A DNA stretch of 64,000 bases, from NCBI GenBank assembly GCA_910577185.1, contig CAJTLR010000008.1:1-64000 (forward strand). The letters are read 5' to 3'. Position numbers and translations under genes: made by a program. The first letter of the stretch is position 1; the number at the start of each line of letters is the position of its first letter. The notes under the pieces were generated by a model. That model was not told the DNA's origin and did not search any database. It saw only the letters and a program-made list of their open reading frames with translations. Shown in pieces: positions 25,571 through 33,066 of the stretch. This DNA is from an uncultured Acetatifactor sp. (GTDB lineage: Bacteria; Bacillota; Clostridia; Lachnospirales; Lachnospiraceae).

Positions 25571-25861
25571 TTGGCGGATATTAATTGGATCAAAGATAAA
25601 AGCGCACCAATTGCTGCAAAATATGGGTTACGCAGAATGTATTTATTTGGTTCCTATGCAAAAGGAATTGCAACAAAAGACAGTGATATAGATTTGCTTT
25701 TTGAAAAAGGGGAGAAACTTTCCCTGCTGGGGGTTTCCAATATGCTTCAGGATCTTACTGAAAGCCTGGGATGTTCGGTTGATTTAGTTTCACGTGATTC
25801 TCTGGAAAAAAGTTTCAATGATGAGGTGTTAAACACACAAGTGTTGATTTATGAAAAATAA
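25571..25861 (+). CDS. mntA: MntA-type antitoxin (minimal nucleotidyltransferase)
   Basis: A 96-residue minimal nucleotidyltransferase. The signature GS-x10-D-x-D is complete in FGSYAKGIATKDSDIDLLF. MntA antitoxins silence HepT by adding AMP groups to a Tyr near its active site. The frame is open from ATG 25526, but TTG 25571 is preferred: GGAGGAGGTG lies 6 bp upstream, and the protein then begins with ADINWIKDK, the usual family start. It overlaps hepT by 11 bp, so the pair is translationally coupled. Confidence 0.88.
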   Translation: MADINWIKDKSAPIAAKYGLRRMYLFGSYAKGIATKDSDIDLLFEKGEKLSLLGVSNMLQDLTESLGCSVDLVSRDSLEKSFNDEVLNTQVLIYEK

Positions 25862-26195
25862 AGATGTTATTATATTGGGAAAAATACTCGCATATTGTGA
25901 TGAAATATTGGAGACATGCAAATATTTTGGAAATAATCTTGATGAATTTGCAAAGAATCATATATTTTCAAATGCATGCTGTATGTGTATCCTGCAAATA
26001 GGGGAGTTATGCAAAAATATTTCGTATGATATTCGGGAAAAGGAATCGGATGTTGAGTGGAAAGCCTGGTGCGGTATTCGGGATGTGTTTGCACATCAAT
26101 ATGCGAATATTGACTATAAAATAGCATGGGATACCATTCAGGAGGATGTACCGCTTTTAAAAGCGAAAATCGAAGAAATTCTTGATAAGGTGTGA
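25851..26195 (+). CDS. hepT: HepT-type toxin (HEPN ribonuclease)
   Basis: A 114-residue all-alpha HEPN protein. The R-x4-H-x-Y catalytic motif of HepT is exact in IRDVFAHQYANID; the Tyr is the AMPylation target of MntA. In known systems HepT cleaves RNA when MntA is lost. It directly follows and overlaps the antitoxin, and a terminator lies 54 bp after its stop. The pair sits next to a mobile-element scar, which fits stabilisation of an earlier element. Confidence 0.9.
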   Translation: MKNKDVIILGKILAYCDEILETCKYFGNNLDEFAKNHIFSNACCMCILQIGELCKNISYDIREKESDVEWKAWCGIRDVFAHQYANIDYKIAWDTIQEDVPLLKAKIEEILDKV

Positions 26196-26248
26196 TAGTG
26201 GAATTTATAGTTTCATGAAAGAAATAATCATATTTTACATGTCTTTAG

Positions 26249-26279
26249 AGCCAGTCGTTGCACTGGCTTTTGTGTTTTT
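26249..26279 (+). terminator. Terminator of mntA-hepT
   Basis: AGCCAGT-CGTTGC-ACTGGCT stem followed by TTTTGTGTTTTT. Confidence 0.88.
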
Positions 26280-26370
26280 CTAAATAAAATCTGAAGCATG
26301 CAATAATAATATCAGAGATTGTCATGATGATTATGCTGCTTTACGCCTTTGTGCAAGAGTCGGGGAGTTA

Positions 26371-26557
26371 TTTTTATGCGCAGGGGTGCATAAGGAAGAT
26401 AGTTGCTGACGCAACATGCACCCCGCGCGGCGGGTAGTGGAGAAGAGCGTTCCCCTACCTGATTACGCAGGGGTGCATAAGGAAGATAGTTGCTGACGCA
26501 ACATGCACCCCGCGCGGCGGGTAGTGGAGAGGGAAGTTCCCCTACCCGATTGGGCAG
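26371..26557 (+). repeat. Terminator-associated structured repeat, array C (two units)
   Basis: Begins at TTTTTATGCGCAG. Both units have 9-bp arms GGGGTGCAT / ATGCACCCC around GTTGC-TGAC-GCAAC; relative to array B the fifth base pair is T-A instead of C-G. Spacer modules with CCCCTACCTGATT and CCCCTACCCGATT follow. The hairpin that would go with its leading T-tract is not evident here; the nearest clear terminator is 90 bp upstream. It occupies the end of the pap2 gene's 3' side. Confidence 0.9.
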
Positions 26558-26573
26558 TAAGATATCTTCCATA

Positions 26574-27254
26574 TTATATGGAAATTCTTTTTTTCAGCCT
26601 TTTCTGCGCCCTGGAGGCCAGGACAGCTTCTCTTCTGTACACCAGGGCATACATGAAGGAACCCAGGGCAATTCCGGTCATCACATCAAACACGGAATGC
26701 TGTTTGATAAACATAGTGGAGAGGATGATGGAAAATGCAAGAATGCCGGATGCAATTTTGAGTCCTCTCTTATTTTCCAGCTGGGCGCTGCGGAGAACCG
26801 CAAAGTGCGCTCCCATGGAGTTATACACGTGAATGCTGGGCCATATGTTTGTGGGGGTGTCAATTCCCCACAGGAATGTCACTGCCCGGATAAAAATGTT
26901 GTCCCGTGGGGGCATCTCCGTGAGACGCAGGTGATGTCCGTTGGGCCACAAGGTTGAGATGATGAGGAAAACAGTCATGCCCGTGAATAAAAACACACAT
27001 ACCCTGTTGAATTCCTGCTTATTCCTGAAAAACAGAAAAACCACCACCAATGCCACATAGGCAAACCACAAAAAATACGGAACCACGAAAAATTCGCAGA
27101 AAGGAATGTAGTCGTCCAGACTTACATGTATGACCTGATAATTTTTTACATTGTTTTTTTCCAGCCAGGCAAACCATGTGAGATAGATTCCCATGTAGAT
27201 CAGCAGGGGAATGCCATGCCTGTACTTTATATAAAACTGTTTTATTTTTTCCAT
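26574..27254 (-). CDS. PAP2-family membrane phosphatase
   Basis: A 226-residue integral membrane protein with six hydrophobic segments. The PAP2 lipid phosphatase signature is present as SIHVYNS (motif 2, WPSIHVYNSMG) and QHSVFDVMTG (motif 3). Motif 1 (K-x6-RP) is not evident; WPNGHHLRL stands in its place, so activity is not certain. Such enzymes dephosphorylate phosphatidate, undecaprenyl pyrophosphate or inositol phospholipids. It is adjacent to a diacylglycerol-kinase-like gene in the same direction, which suggests a lipid-phosphate cycle. A promoter sits 40 bp upstream. Confidence 0.82.
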   Translation of the reverse strand: MEKIKQFYIKYRHGIPLLIYMGIYLTWFAWLEKNNVKNYQVIHVSLDDYIPFCEFFVVPYFLWFAYVALVVVFLFFRNKQEFNRVCVFLFTGMTVFLIISTLWPNGHHLRLTEMPPRDNIFIRAVTFLWGIDTPTNIWPSIHVYNSMGAHFAVLRSAQLENKRGLKIASGILAFSIILSTMFIKQHSVFDVMTGIALGSFMYALVYRREAVLASRAQKRLKKRISI

Positions 27255-27295
27255 TTGAAAAACCCACCTTTTCTTTGTCCTTTTGTCAAATCAAT

Positions 27296-27323
27296 AGTAT
27301 AGTCCTAAAAAAATAAATTTCAA
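27296..27323 (-). promoter_or_regulatory. Promoter of the PAP2 gene
   Basis: Minus strand TTGAAA (27318-27323), 16-bp spacer, TATACT (27296-27301). Confidence 0.65.
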
Positions 27324-27374
27324 TGGGTTTTTCCAGTTCTTTAAGATTATTTAGAAAATCTTAATTTTGTTGCA

Positions 27375-28298
27375 TCAGAAAATCATGTGCAGGGCATTCT
27401 TTTCACAAGTGACATGAATACGGTTGCTTTTGCGGGTGACTTCGCCGTCCGTGTGAACCCAGAGGGGCAGGGTGGTCTCAATGGTGAGGGAGGAGGTCCG
27501 GTAGGGGGTGACACCCCGGAAACGGTAATGCTTTCCCCAAAAAGCGGTGGGCAGTGCAAACAAAATCAGGGATTTGGGCAGGTCGCCCACTGCGCACAAA
27601 TCCAGAATGCCGTCATGAGGATCCGCATCCGGGGCAAACATAAACCCGCCTCCTTCAAAACGGTGAATCATACAGGCGGTAAACAACATGTGGGGAATAT
27701 CAATGGGAGCATTATTTTCCAGGATCAGTTTTCCAGACACCGCTTTTGCGGCCAACAATTGTCGCAGTGCGATTCCAAGGTAAGTCAGTTTGCCCAGATG
27801 CAGTCTGTTCATGGTGTTTTTTATTTTGGAATGCAGGGCCTCCTGGCAGACGGCGGCGTCAAAACCCAGGCCGCAACTGACGGCAAAACGACGCCTTTCG
27901 CCATCCGGGTAGACAACACATCCGATATCCATAAGATGGGGATTTCCGGTATGCAGAATCAGGTCAAGGGCATCAGGGGCATTTTTCGGTATTTTCAGAT
28001 CCCGGGCAAGGTCATTGCTGGATCCGGTGGGAATGTACCCCAGCGTGACCCGGGAGGGTTCCTTCATTCCCTGCAGGGCTTCGTTTACCGTGCCGTCGCC
28101 GCCCACTATGATCAGGGTGACAGGATCTTCCCGGCGGGAAGTCAGTGTTTCTACAATATGAACGGTGTCCCCGGCCTTTTCGGAAAAATAGGCCTGGAAA
28201 GGAATGCTTTTCTTCAGCAGCACGGGCTCGATCTGACGTTTCCAGATCCGCAGGCCCCTGCCGGAGCGGGAGGCGGGATTGATGATGATGTGATACAT
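27375..28298 (-). CDS. Diacylglycerol/lipid kinase (DagK/YegS family)
   Basis: A 307-residue cytoplasmic lipid kinase. Motifs: IINPASRSGRG at the N-terminus, the ATP-binding GGDGTVNEALQG, PTGSSNDLARDL and a late HTDGE (WVHTDGEV). The family phosphorylates diacylglycerol or related lipids at the membrane face. The ATG at 28298 (MYHIIINP) has GAGG 7 bp upstream; the longer open frame upstream does not look like protein. A PAP2 phosphatase follows in the same direction but has its own promoter. Confidence 0.88.
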   Translation of the reverse strand: MYHIIINPASRSGRGLRIWKRQIEPVLLKKSIPFQAYFSEKAGDTVHIVETLTSRREDPVTLIIVGGDGTVNEALQGMKEPSRVTLGYIPTGSSNDLARDLKIPKNAPDALDLILHTGNPHLMDIGCVVYPDGERRRFAVSCGLGFDAAVCQEALHSKIKNTMNRLHLGKLTYLGIALRQLLAAKAVSGKLILENNAPIDIPHMLFTACMIHRFEGGGFMFAPDADPHDGILDLCAVGDLPKSLILFALPTAFWGKHYRFRGVTPYRTSSLTIETTLPLWVHTDGEVTRKSNRIHVTCEKNALHMIF

Positions 28299-28499
28299 GG
28301 CAAAACCTCGGCTTTCGTATATTGTAACAGTGCGGTTTTTGTACCGATGCGGCGGCCGGCCCGGGCTGTTATCTGAATAGATTTCCGTACCGGGAAGAGG
28401 GAACCGGTGTTTCCGGCAGCTGACTTCTATTTTATCAGTACGGAATGAATTCGTAAACCCCCCGCCACCGTATTTTAGGGAAGGTCTTGTAAATTTTTG

Positions 28500-28528
28500 T
28501 TTGCATTCCTGCGGTTCTATGATATAAT
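28500..28528 (+). promoter_or_regulatory. glyA promoter
   Basis: TTTGCA (28500-28505), 17-bp spacer, extended TGA-TATAAT (28523-28528). The implied leader is about 165 nt. Confidence 0.75.
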
Positions 28529-28596
28529 GTCCATATTCTGCAAAGAAAAAGGCCGGATGGCCTTCCATATCATGATGAATCCGGAAGCATGATATT

Positions 28597-28698
28597 ATGG
28601 AAACAATAGATCAAAATCCAGGAGAGTCTGCGGAAAATACCGAAGGGCTGGGTGACGCCTGGCGGCACGGATGCGGAACCGGAATGAGGAGGAGTTAA
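28597..28698 (+). CDS. Possible 33-residue leader ORF before glyA
   Basis: ATG 28597 to TAA 28696-28698, stopping one base before the glyA ATG. The predicted peptide (METIDQNPGESAENTEGLGD...) contains GLGDAWRHGCGTG and is not similar to anything I know. GGAAG lies about 11 bp upstream. If translated it would couple directly to glyA; the glyA ribosome site GAGGAGGAG lies inside its last codons. It could also be non-coding leader. The remaining 28299-28499 stretch holds nothing recognised. Confidence 0.3.
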   Translation: METIDQNPGESAENTEGLGDAWRHGCGTGMRRS

Positions 28699-28699
28699 T

Positions 28700-29935
28700 A
28701 TGTATTCGTTGGACGAAGTGAGGAATGTTGATCCTGAAATTGCACAGGCCATTGTAGATGAACAGACAAGGCAGAACAGCCATATTGAACTGATTGCCTC
28801 CGAAAACTGGGTGAGCAGGGCTGTTATGGCAGCCATGGGAAGCCCCCTGACAAATAAATATGCGGAAGGATATCCCGGCAAGAGATATTACGGGGGCTGC
28901 GAGTGCGTTGACGTGGTGGAAAACCTGGCTGTCAGCCGGGCAAAAGAACTGTTTGGCTGCGAATATGCCAATGTGCAGCCTCATTCGGGGGCCCAGGCCA
29001 ATATGGCGGTCCAGTTTGCGGTCTGCAGCCCCGGGGATACCATCATGGGCATGAACCTGGATCACGGCGGGCACCTGACACACGGAAGCCCGGTCAATAT
29101 GTCAGGAAAATATTTCAATATTGTCCCCTATGGGGTAAATGAGGAAGGATTTATCGACTATGAGGAGCTTCGCAGGATTGCCCTGGAGGCAAAACCCAGG
29201 ATGATTATTGCGGGAGCTTCCGCATATGCCAGAACCATAGATTTCAAAAAATTCCGGGAAGTGGCGGACGAAGTGGGCGCTTTCCTAATGGTGGACATGG
29301 CGCACATTGCCGGTCTGGTGGCGGCAGGCCTTCATCCCAGTCCGATTCCCTACGCGGATGTGACCACAACCACCACCCACAAGACCCTCAGGGGACCCAG
29401 GGGCGGCCTGATTCTTTCCAGCAAGGCTGTGAACGACAAGTATAATTTCAATAAGGCCATATTCCCGGGCATCCAGGGCGGTCCGCTGATGCATGTTATC
29501 GCGGCAAAGGCCGTATGCTTCAGGGAGGCGCTGCAGGAGGAATTCAGGGATTACCAGAAGAATATCATCGACAATGCCCAGGCACTCTGCAAGGGGCTTA
29601 TGGACAGGGGAATCAAAATTGTGTCAGGGGGGACGGATAATCACCTGATGCTGGTGGATCTGACGAACTTCGGGCTCACGGGCAAGGCCGTGGAAAAACA
29701 GCTGGATGCGGCGCATATCACCTGCAATAAAAATACCATTCCCAACGATCCCCAGTCTCCTTTTGTAACCAGCGGTATCCGTCTGGGAACACCGGCGGTT
29801 ACTTCCAGGGGCATGAACGCGGCCGACATGGAAACCATAGCGGAGGCGATTGCGCTGGTGATTAAGAACGGGGAGTCCGGGATTGCGGATGCACGGGCAA
29901 TCGTACAGACACTGACGGATAAATATCCGCTTTGA
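28700..29935 (+). CDS. glyA: Serine hydroxymethyltransferase
   Basis: A 411-residue PLP enzyme that converts serine and tetrahydrofolate to glycine and 5,10-methylene-tetrahydrofolate. IELIASENWVS and NKYAEGYPGKRYYGGCE at the N-terminus, and TTTTHKTLRGPRGG with the PLP Lys at about residue 227, are diagnostic. Full length. It has a strong promoter, a 165-nt leader and a GAGGAGGAG ribosome site. No terminator is obvious before hom, though CCGGCC arms at 30017-30040 could form a weak hairpin. Confidence 0.97.
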   Translation: MYSLDEVRNVDPEIAQAIVDEQTRQNSHIELIASENWVSRAVMAAMGSPLTNKYAEGYPGKRYYGGCECVDVVENLAVSRAKELFGCEYANVQPHSGAQANMAVQFAVCSPGDTIMGMNLDHGGHLTHGSPVNMSGKYFNIVPYGVNEEGFIDYEELRRIALEAKPRMIIAGASAYARTIDFKKFREVADEVGAFLMVDMAHIAGLVAAGLHPSPIPYADVTTTTTHKTLRGPRGGLILSSKAVNDKYNFNKAIFPGIQGGPLMHVIAAKAVCFREALQEEFRDYQKNIIDNAQALCKGLMDRGIKIVSGGTDNHLMLVDLTNFGLTGKAVEKQLDAAHITCNKNTIPNDPQSPFVTSGIRLGTPAVTSRGMNAADMETIAEAIALVIKNGESGIADARAIVQTLTDKYPL

Positions 29936-30119
29936 CAGAAACGGTATTTGGATTACGTGCATTGTCTGAAATCCCGGGAAATGAATCACTGCCCTGCTTT
30001 CATATAGATAGCGGGGCCGGCCGCAGGAGAGTCCGGCCGGGGATGTAAACAGGAAATGCGTGCAAAAAAGGATAACAGCGTCCGGCGGCCGGCAGGCGGG
30101 ACTGGATAGGAGAACAGCA

Positions 30120-31319
30120 ATGGTAAAAATAGCGGTGTTAGGATACGGAACAGTGGGCAGCGGCGTGGTGGAAGTGATCGGGCGCAACTGTGCGGACAGA
30201 CTGGAAGTCAAGTATATTCTTGACCTGAGGGATTTCCCCGGCGATCCGTATGAGGACAGGGTAGTACATGATTTCAATATTATTTTGAACGATGCCGAGA
30301 TCAGTGTGGTATGTGAGGTCATGGGAGGCGTAGGGGCGGCATATCAGTTTACGAAGCAGGCGCTGGAGGCGGGAAAAAGTGTATGTACTTCCAATAAAGA
30401 GCTGGTGGCAGGGCATGGAACCGAGCTCCTGGCCCTGGCTGCGGCCCATGGCTGTCACTATTTGTTTGAAGCCAGTGTGGGAGGCGGGATTCCGCTGATC
30501 AGAACCATCAATACTTCGCTGGCATCGGAACGTATCCAGGCGGTCACCGGTATTTTAAACGGTACGACCAATTATATTCTTTCCAGGATGGAGAGGGAGC
30601 AGGCCGACTATGCCATGGTTTTAAAGCAGGCCCAGGAGCTGGGATATGCGGAGCGCAATCCGGACGCGGATGTGGAAGGACATGATGCCTGCCGAAAGAT
30701 CGCCATACTTTCGGCGCTCATGACGGGCCGGAAAGTGGATCCGGAGAAAATATATACAGAGGGAATTACAGGTATTACACTTGCAGATTTTCAGTTTGCT
30801 TCCATGAGACAGAGAAAAATCAAACTTCTGGCCATGTGCAGCGTGCAGGAGGACGGAAAACTGTCGGTTCTTGTGGCTCCGTTCCTGCTACCCGGAGACC
30901 ACCCGCTTGCAGGGGTGAATGATGTCTTTAACGGGGTGCTGATCACAGGAAATACCCTGGGAGATGTGATGTTCCATGGGCGCGGCGCAGGGAAGCTTCC
31001 CACGGCAAGCGCGGTGGTGGCTGATGTGCTGGACTGTGCGGGCAGCCAGGGAAGGCCGGTTCCGGGGGGCTGGAGTGACAAAGAGGTGGAGTATGCCGCC
31101 GAGGCGGAGACGGACAGACGGTTTTTTGTAAGGGCACGCCTTTCGGCCCGCAGGGAAGTGGAGGCGGCGTTCCCGGGAGGCAGCGCCTTTGGCGTGGGAG
31201 AGATTCCTTCCTGTGAAGGGGAATTTGGTTACTTTACGGCGGTGATGAAGGAAAAGAACTTTGAGGAGAGATACCGGAAACTGGGAGATGCAGTGTTAAA
31301 CAGGATCCGCCTGGCGTAA
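30120..31319 (+). CDS. hom: Homoserine dehydrogenase
   Basis: A 399-residue NAD(P)H-dependent enzyme reducing aspartate semialdehyde to homoserine. GYGTVGSGVVEVI is the Rossmann motif; CTSNKELVA, the catalytic region FEASVGGGIPLI...GILNGTTNYIL and ADVEGHDACRKIAIL follow. The C-terminal 70 residues begin like an ACT domain (RRFFVRARL) but are shorter than the usual 80-100, so threonine feedback control may be altered. The ATG at 30120 has AGGAG 7 bp upstream; the open frame before it is not used. Aspartokinase follows after 55 bp in the same direction. Confidence 0.95.
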   Translation: MVKIAVLGYGTVGSGVVEVIGRNCADRLEVKYILDLRDFPGDPYEDRVVHDFNIILNDAEISVVCEVMGGVGAAYQFTKQALEAGKSVCTSNKELVAGHGTELLALAAAHGCHYLFEASVGGGIPLIRTINTSLASERIQAVTGILNGTTNYILSRMEREQADYAMVLKQAQELGYAERNPDADVEGHDACRKIAILSALMTGRKVDPEKIYTEGITGITLADFQFASMRQRKIKLLAMCSVQEDGKLSVLVAPFLLPGDHPLAGVNDVFNGVLITGNTLGDVMFHGRGAGKLPTASAVVADVLDCAGSQGRPVPGGWSDKEVEYAAEAETDRRFFVRARLSARREVEAAFPGGSAFGVGEIPSCEGEFGYFTAVMKEKNFEERYRKLGDAVLNRIRLA

Positions 31320-31374
31320 AACTGAAATAACAGGGTTTCAGGTGATATAGTAAAGTGTAATGAGGAGTGGAAAA

Positions 31375-32694
31375 ATGTCTAAGGTAGTGAAGTTCGGAGG
31401 GAGTTCTCTGGCAAGTGCGGAGCAGTTTCGGAAAGTGGGAGATATCGTCCGCGGGGATAAGGAAAGACGGTATGTGGTACCATCGGCGCCAGGCAAGCGG
31501 TTTCAAAAGGATACAAAGGTAACGGATATGTTGTATGCCTGCTATGGACTGGCAGAGACTGACAAGGAGTTTGGGAAGGAGCTTTCCGCAATTGCGGACA
31601 GATACCAGGAAATTATCGATGGACTTCATCTCACACTGAACCTGGACGGGGAATTTGAGAAGATCGGAAACGCGTTCCGGGCAAAGGCGGGCAGCGATTA
31701 TGCGGCTTCCAGGGGCGAATATCTCAACGGCATCATTATGGCGGATTACCTGGGGTTTGAATTTATTGACGCTGTGGAAGTGATCTGCTTTGACGGGCAG
31801 GGAATTTTTGATCCTGAAAAAACCAACGAAATGCTTTCGGCCAGGCTGGCAGGGTGCGGCAATGCCGTCATTCCCGGATTTTACGGCGCCATGCCGGATG
31901 GAAAAGTGAAAACTTTTTCCAGGGGTGGTTCCGACATTACAGGTTCCCTTGTGGCAAAGGCTGCCCAGGCGGATGTCTATGAGAACTGGACGGATGTGTC
32001 GGGTTTTCTGGTTGCGGATCCCGGCATTATCAAAAATCCCAGACGGATCGATGTGATTACATACAGGGAATTGAGGGAGCTTTCTTACATGGGAGCCACC
32101 GTGCTGCATGAGGATGCCATCTTTCCGGTGCGCCAGGAAGGGATTCCCATCAACATCCGGAACACCAATGAACCCGAGAACAGCGGTACCTGGATTGTGG
32201 GGAGTACCTGCCAGAGATCCAGGTATGTCATTACAGGCATTGCGGGAAAACGGGGATTTTGCTGTGTCAACATTGAGAAAGACATGATGAATACGGAGAT
32301 CGGTTTTGGCAGGAAAGTGCTGGAGGCTTTTGAGGAAAACGGTATTTCGTTTGAACATGTTCCTTCCGGTATTGATACCATGACAGTCTTTGTCCATCAG
32401 GATGAATTCATGGACAAGGAACAGAAAGTCGCGGCATGTCTGTACAGAAAGGCAAAACCGGACGCCATTGAGATTGAGGCGGATCTGGCCCTGATCGCCG
32501 TGGTGGGGCGGGGCATGAAGTCCACAAGAGGTACTGCGGGCAGGATTTTTTCCGCACTGGCCCATGCAAATGTGAATGTGAAAATGATTGACCAGGGTTC
32601 CTCTGAGCTCAACATTATTATCGGCGTCACAAATGATGACTTTGAGACGGCCATAAAGGCTATTTATGATATTTTTGTGCTCACTAATTTATAA
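31375..32694 (+). CDS. lysC: Aspartate kinase
   Basis: A 439-residue aspartokinase, the first step of lysine, methionine and threonine synthesis. VVKFGGSSLASAEQF is the nucleotide-binding start; FSRGGSDITGSLVAKAAQADVYENWTDVSG is the substrate and catalytic segment. Residues 300-439 are two ACT domains (TGIAGKRGFCCVNIEK, LIAVVGRGMKSTRGTAGRIFSALAHANVNV) for amino-acid feedback. Monofunctional; paired with hom as a probable operon for threonine. Start at 31375 with GAGGAG 7 bp upstream. The paralogue could equally be called by another name, so the symbol reflects activity only. Confidence 0.93.
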   Translation: MSKVVKFGGSSLASAEQFRKVGDIVRGDKERRYVVPSAPGKRFQKDTKVTDMLYACYGLAETDKEFGKELSAIADRYQEIIDGLHLTLNLDGEFEKIGNAFRAKAGSDYAASRGEYLNGIIMADYLGFEFIDAVEVICFDGQGIFDPEKTNEMLSARLAGCGNAVIPGFYGAMPDGKVKTFSRGGSDITGSLVAKAAQADVYENWTDVSGFLVADPGIIKNPRRIDVITYRELRELSYMGATVLHEDAIFPVRQEGIPINIRNTNEPENSGTWIVGSTCQRSRYVITGIAGKRGFCCVNIEKDMMNTEIGFGRKVLEAFEENGISFEHVPSGIDTMTVFVHQDEFMDKEQKVAACLYRKAKPDAIEIEADLALIAVVGRGMKSTRGTAGRIFSALAHANVNVKMIDQGSSELNIIIGVTNDDFETAIKAIYDIFVLTNL

Positions 32695-32756
32695 GATGCC
32701 GGAATCAGAAGTCTTTGCGAAAAAATTGGAAAAAAATAGAAATTTGTCAGAAAGTG

Positions 32757-32785
32757 TTGACAGATGAAAAAAGGGGCCATATAAT
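32757..32785 (+). promoter_or_regulatory. Consensus promoter in front of a structured leader
   Basis: Perfect TTGACA (32757-32762), 17-bp spacer and perfect TATAAT (32780-32785), the best promoter of the window, located 280 bp before the next gene. Confidence 0.9.
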
Positions 32786-32791
32786 AGAAAA

Positions 32792-32992
32792 CAGATAGCA
32801 GAGACCGCAGGACGGTTTCTGTTATAAAAAGATGAGAGGGGCCGTAAAGCGGTTCCGTATCATCCTTCCATTGAGATACAAAGGAAATAAGTTGCCAACG
32901 TGAGACATGGTATATGCAAAAGAGTTGAAATACGATAGGATGAAGTGGAAGAAAGATAAGGAAATGGACGGAAGTTCATTTCCTTTTCCTAT
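32792..32992 (+). ncRNA. Candidate structured RNA or attenuated leader
   Basis: From the consensus promoter the RNA would fold into CAGAGACCG/CGGTTTCTG (32808-32830), then GATGA...TCATC with inner GGGGCCG/CGGTTCC (32832-32866), and finally AAGGAAATG/CATTTCCTT (32958-32985) followed by TTCCT, a terminator-like end. TCATCC and CTTCCA in the second hairpin can alternatively pair with GGATGA and TGGAAG at 32936-32951, so two exclusive folds are possible. It is either an sRNA of about 200 nt or a leader controlling the glycosidase gene. I recognise no known class (not 6S, SRP or a listed riboswitch core). Confidence 0.4.
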
Positions 32993-33066
32993 ATTTGTAA
33001 TTTGATAACCGATATTTGGGGGCGTCACGGGCAGGGGACTTGTGACGGATAGCAGAGGGATATAAG

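Noticed and set aside
28535..28699. ZTP or glycine riboswitch before glyA
   Set aside because: Neither the CCGCCUGGGC-type ZTP core nor the paired glycine aptamer pattern can be found; GCCTGGCGG alone is not enough.
32792..32992. 6S, SRP or c-di-GMP riboswitch RNA
   Set aside because: No long central-bubble helix, no GGAAG/GNRA SRP domain and no GEMM core; left as unclassified.
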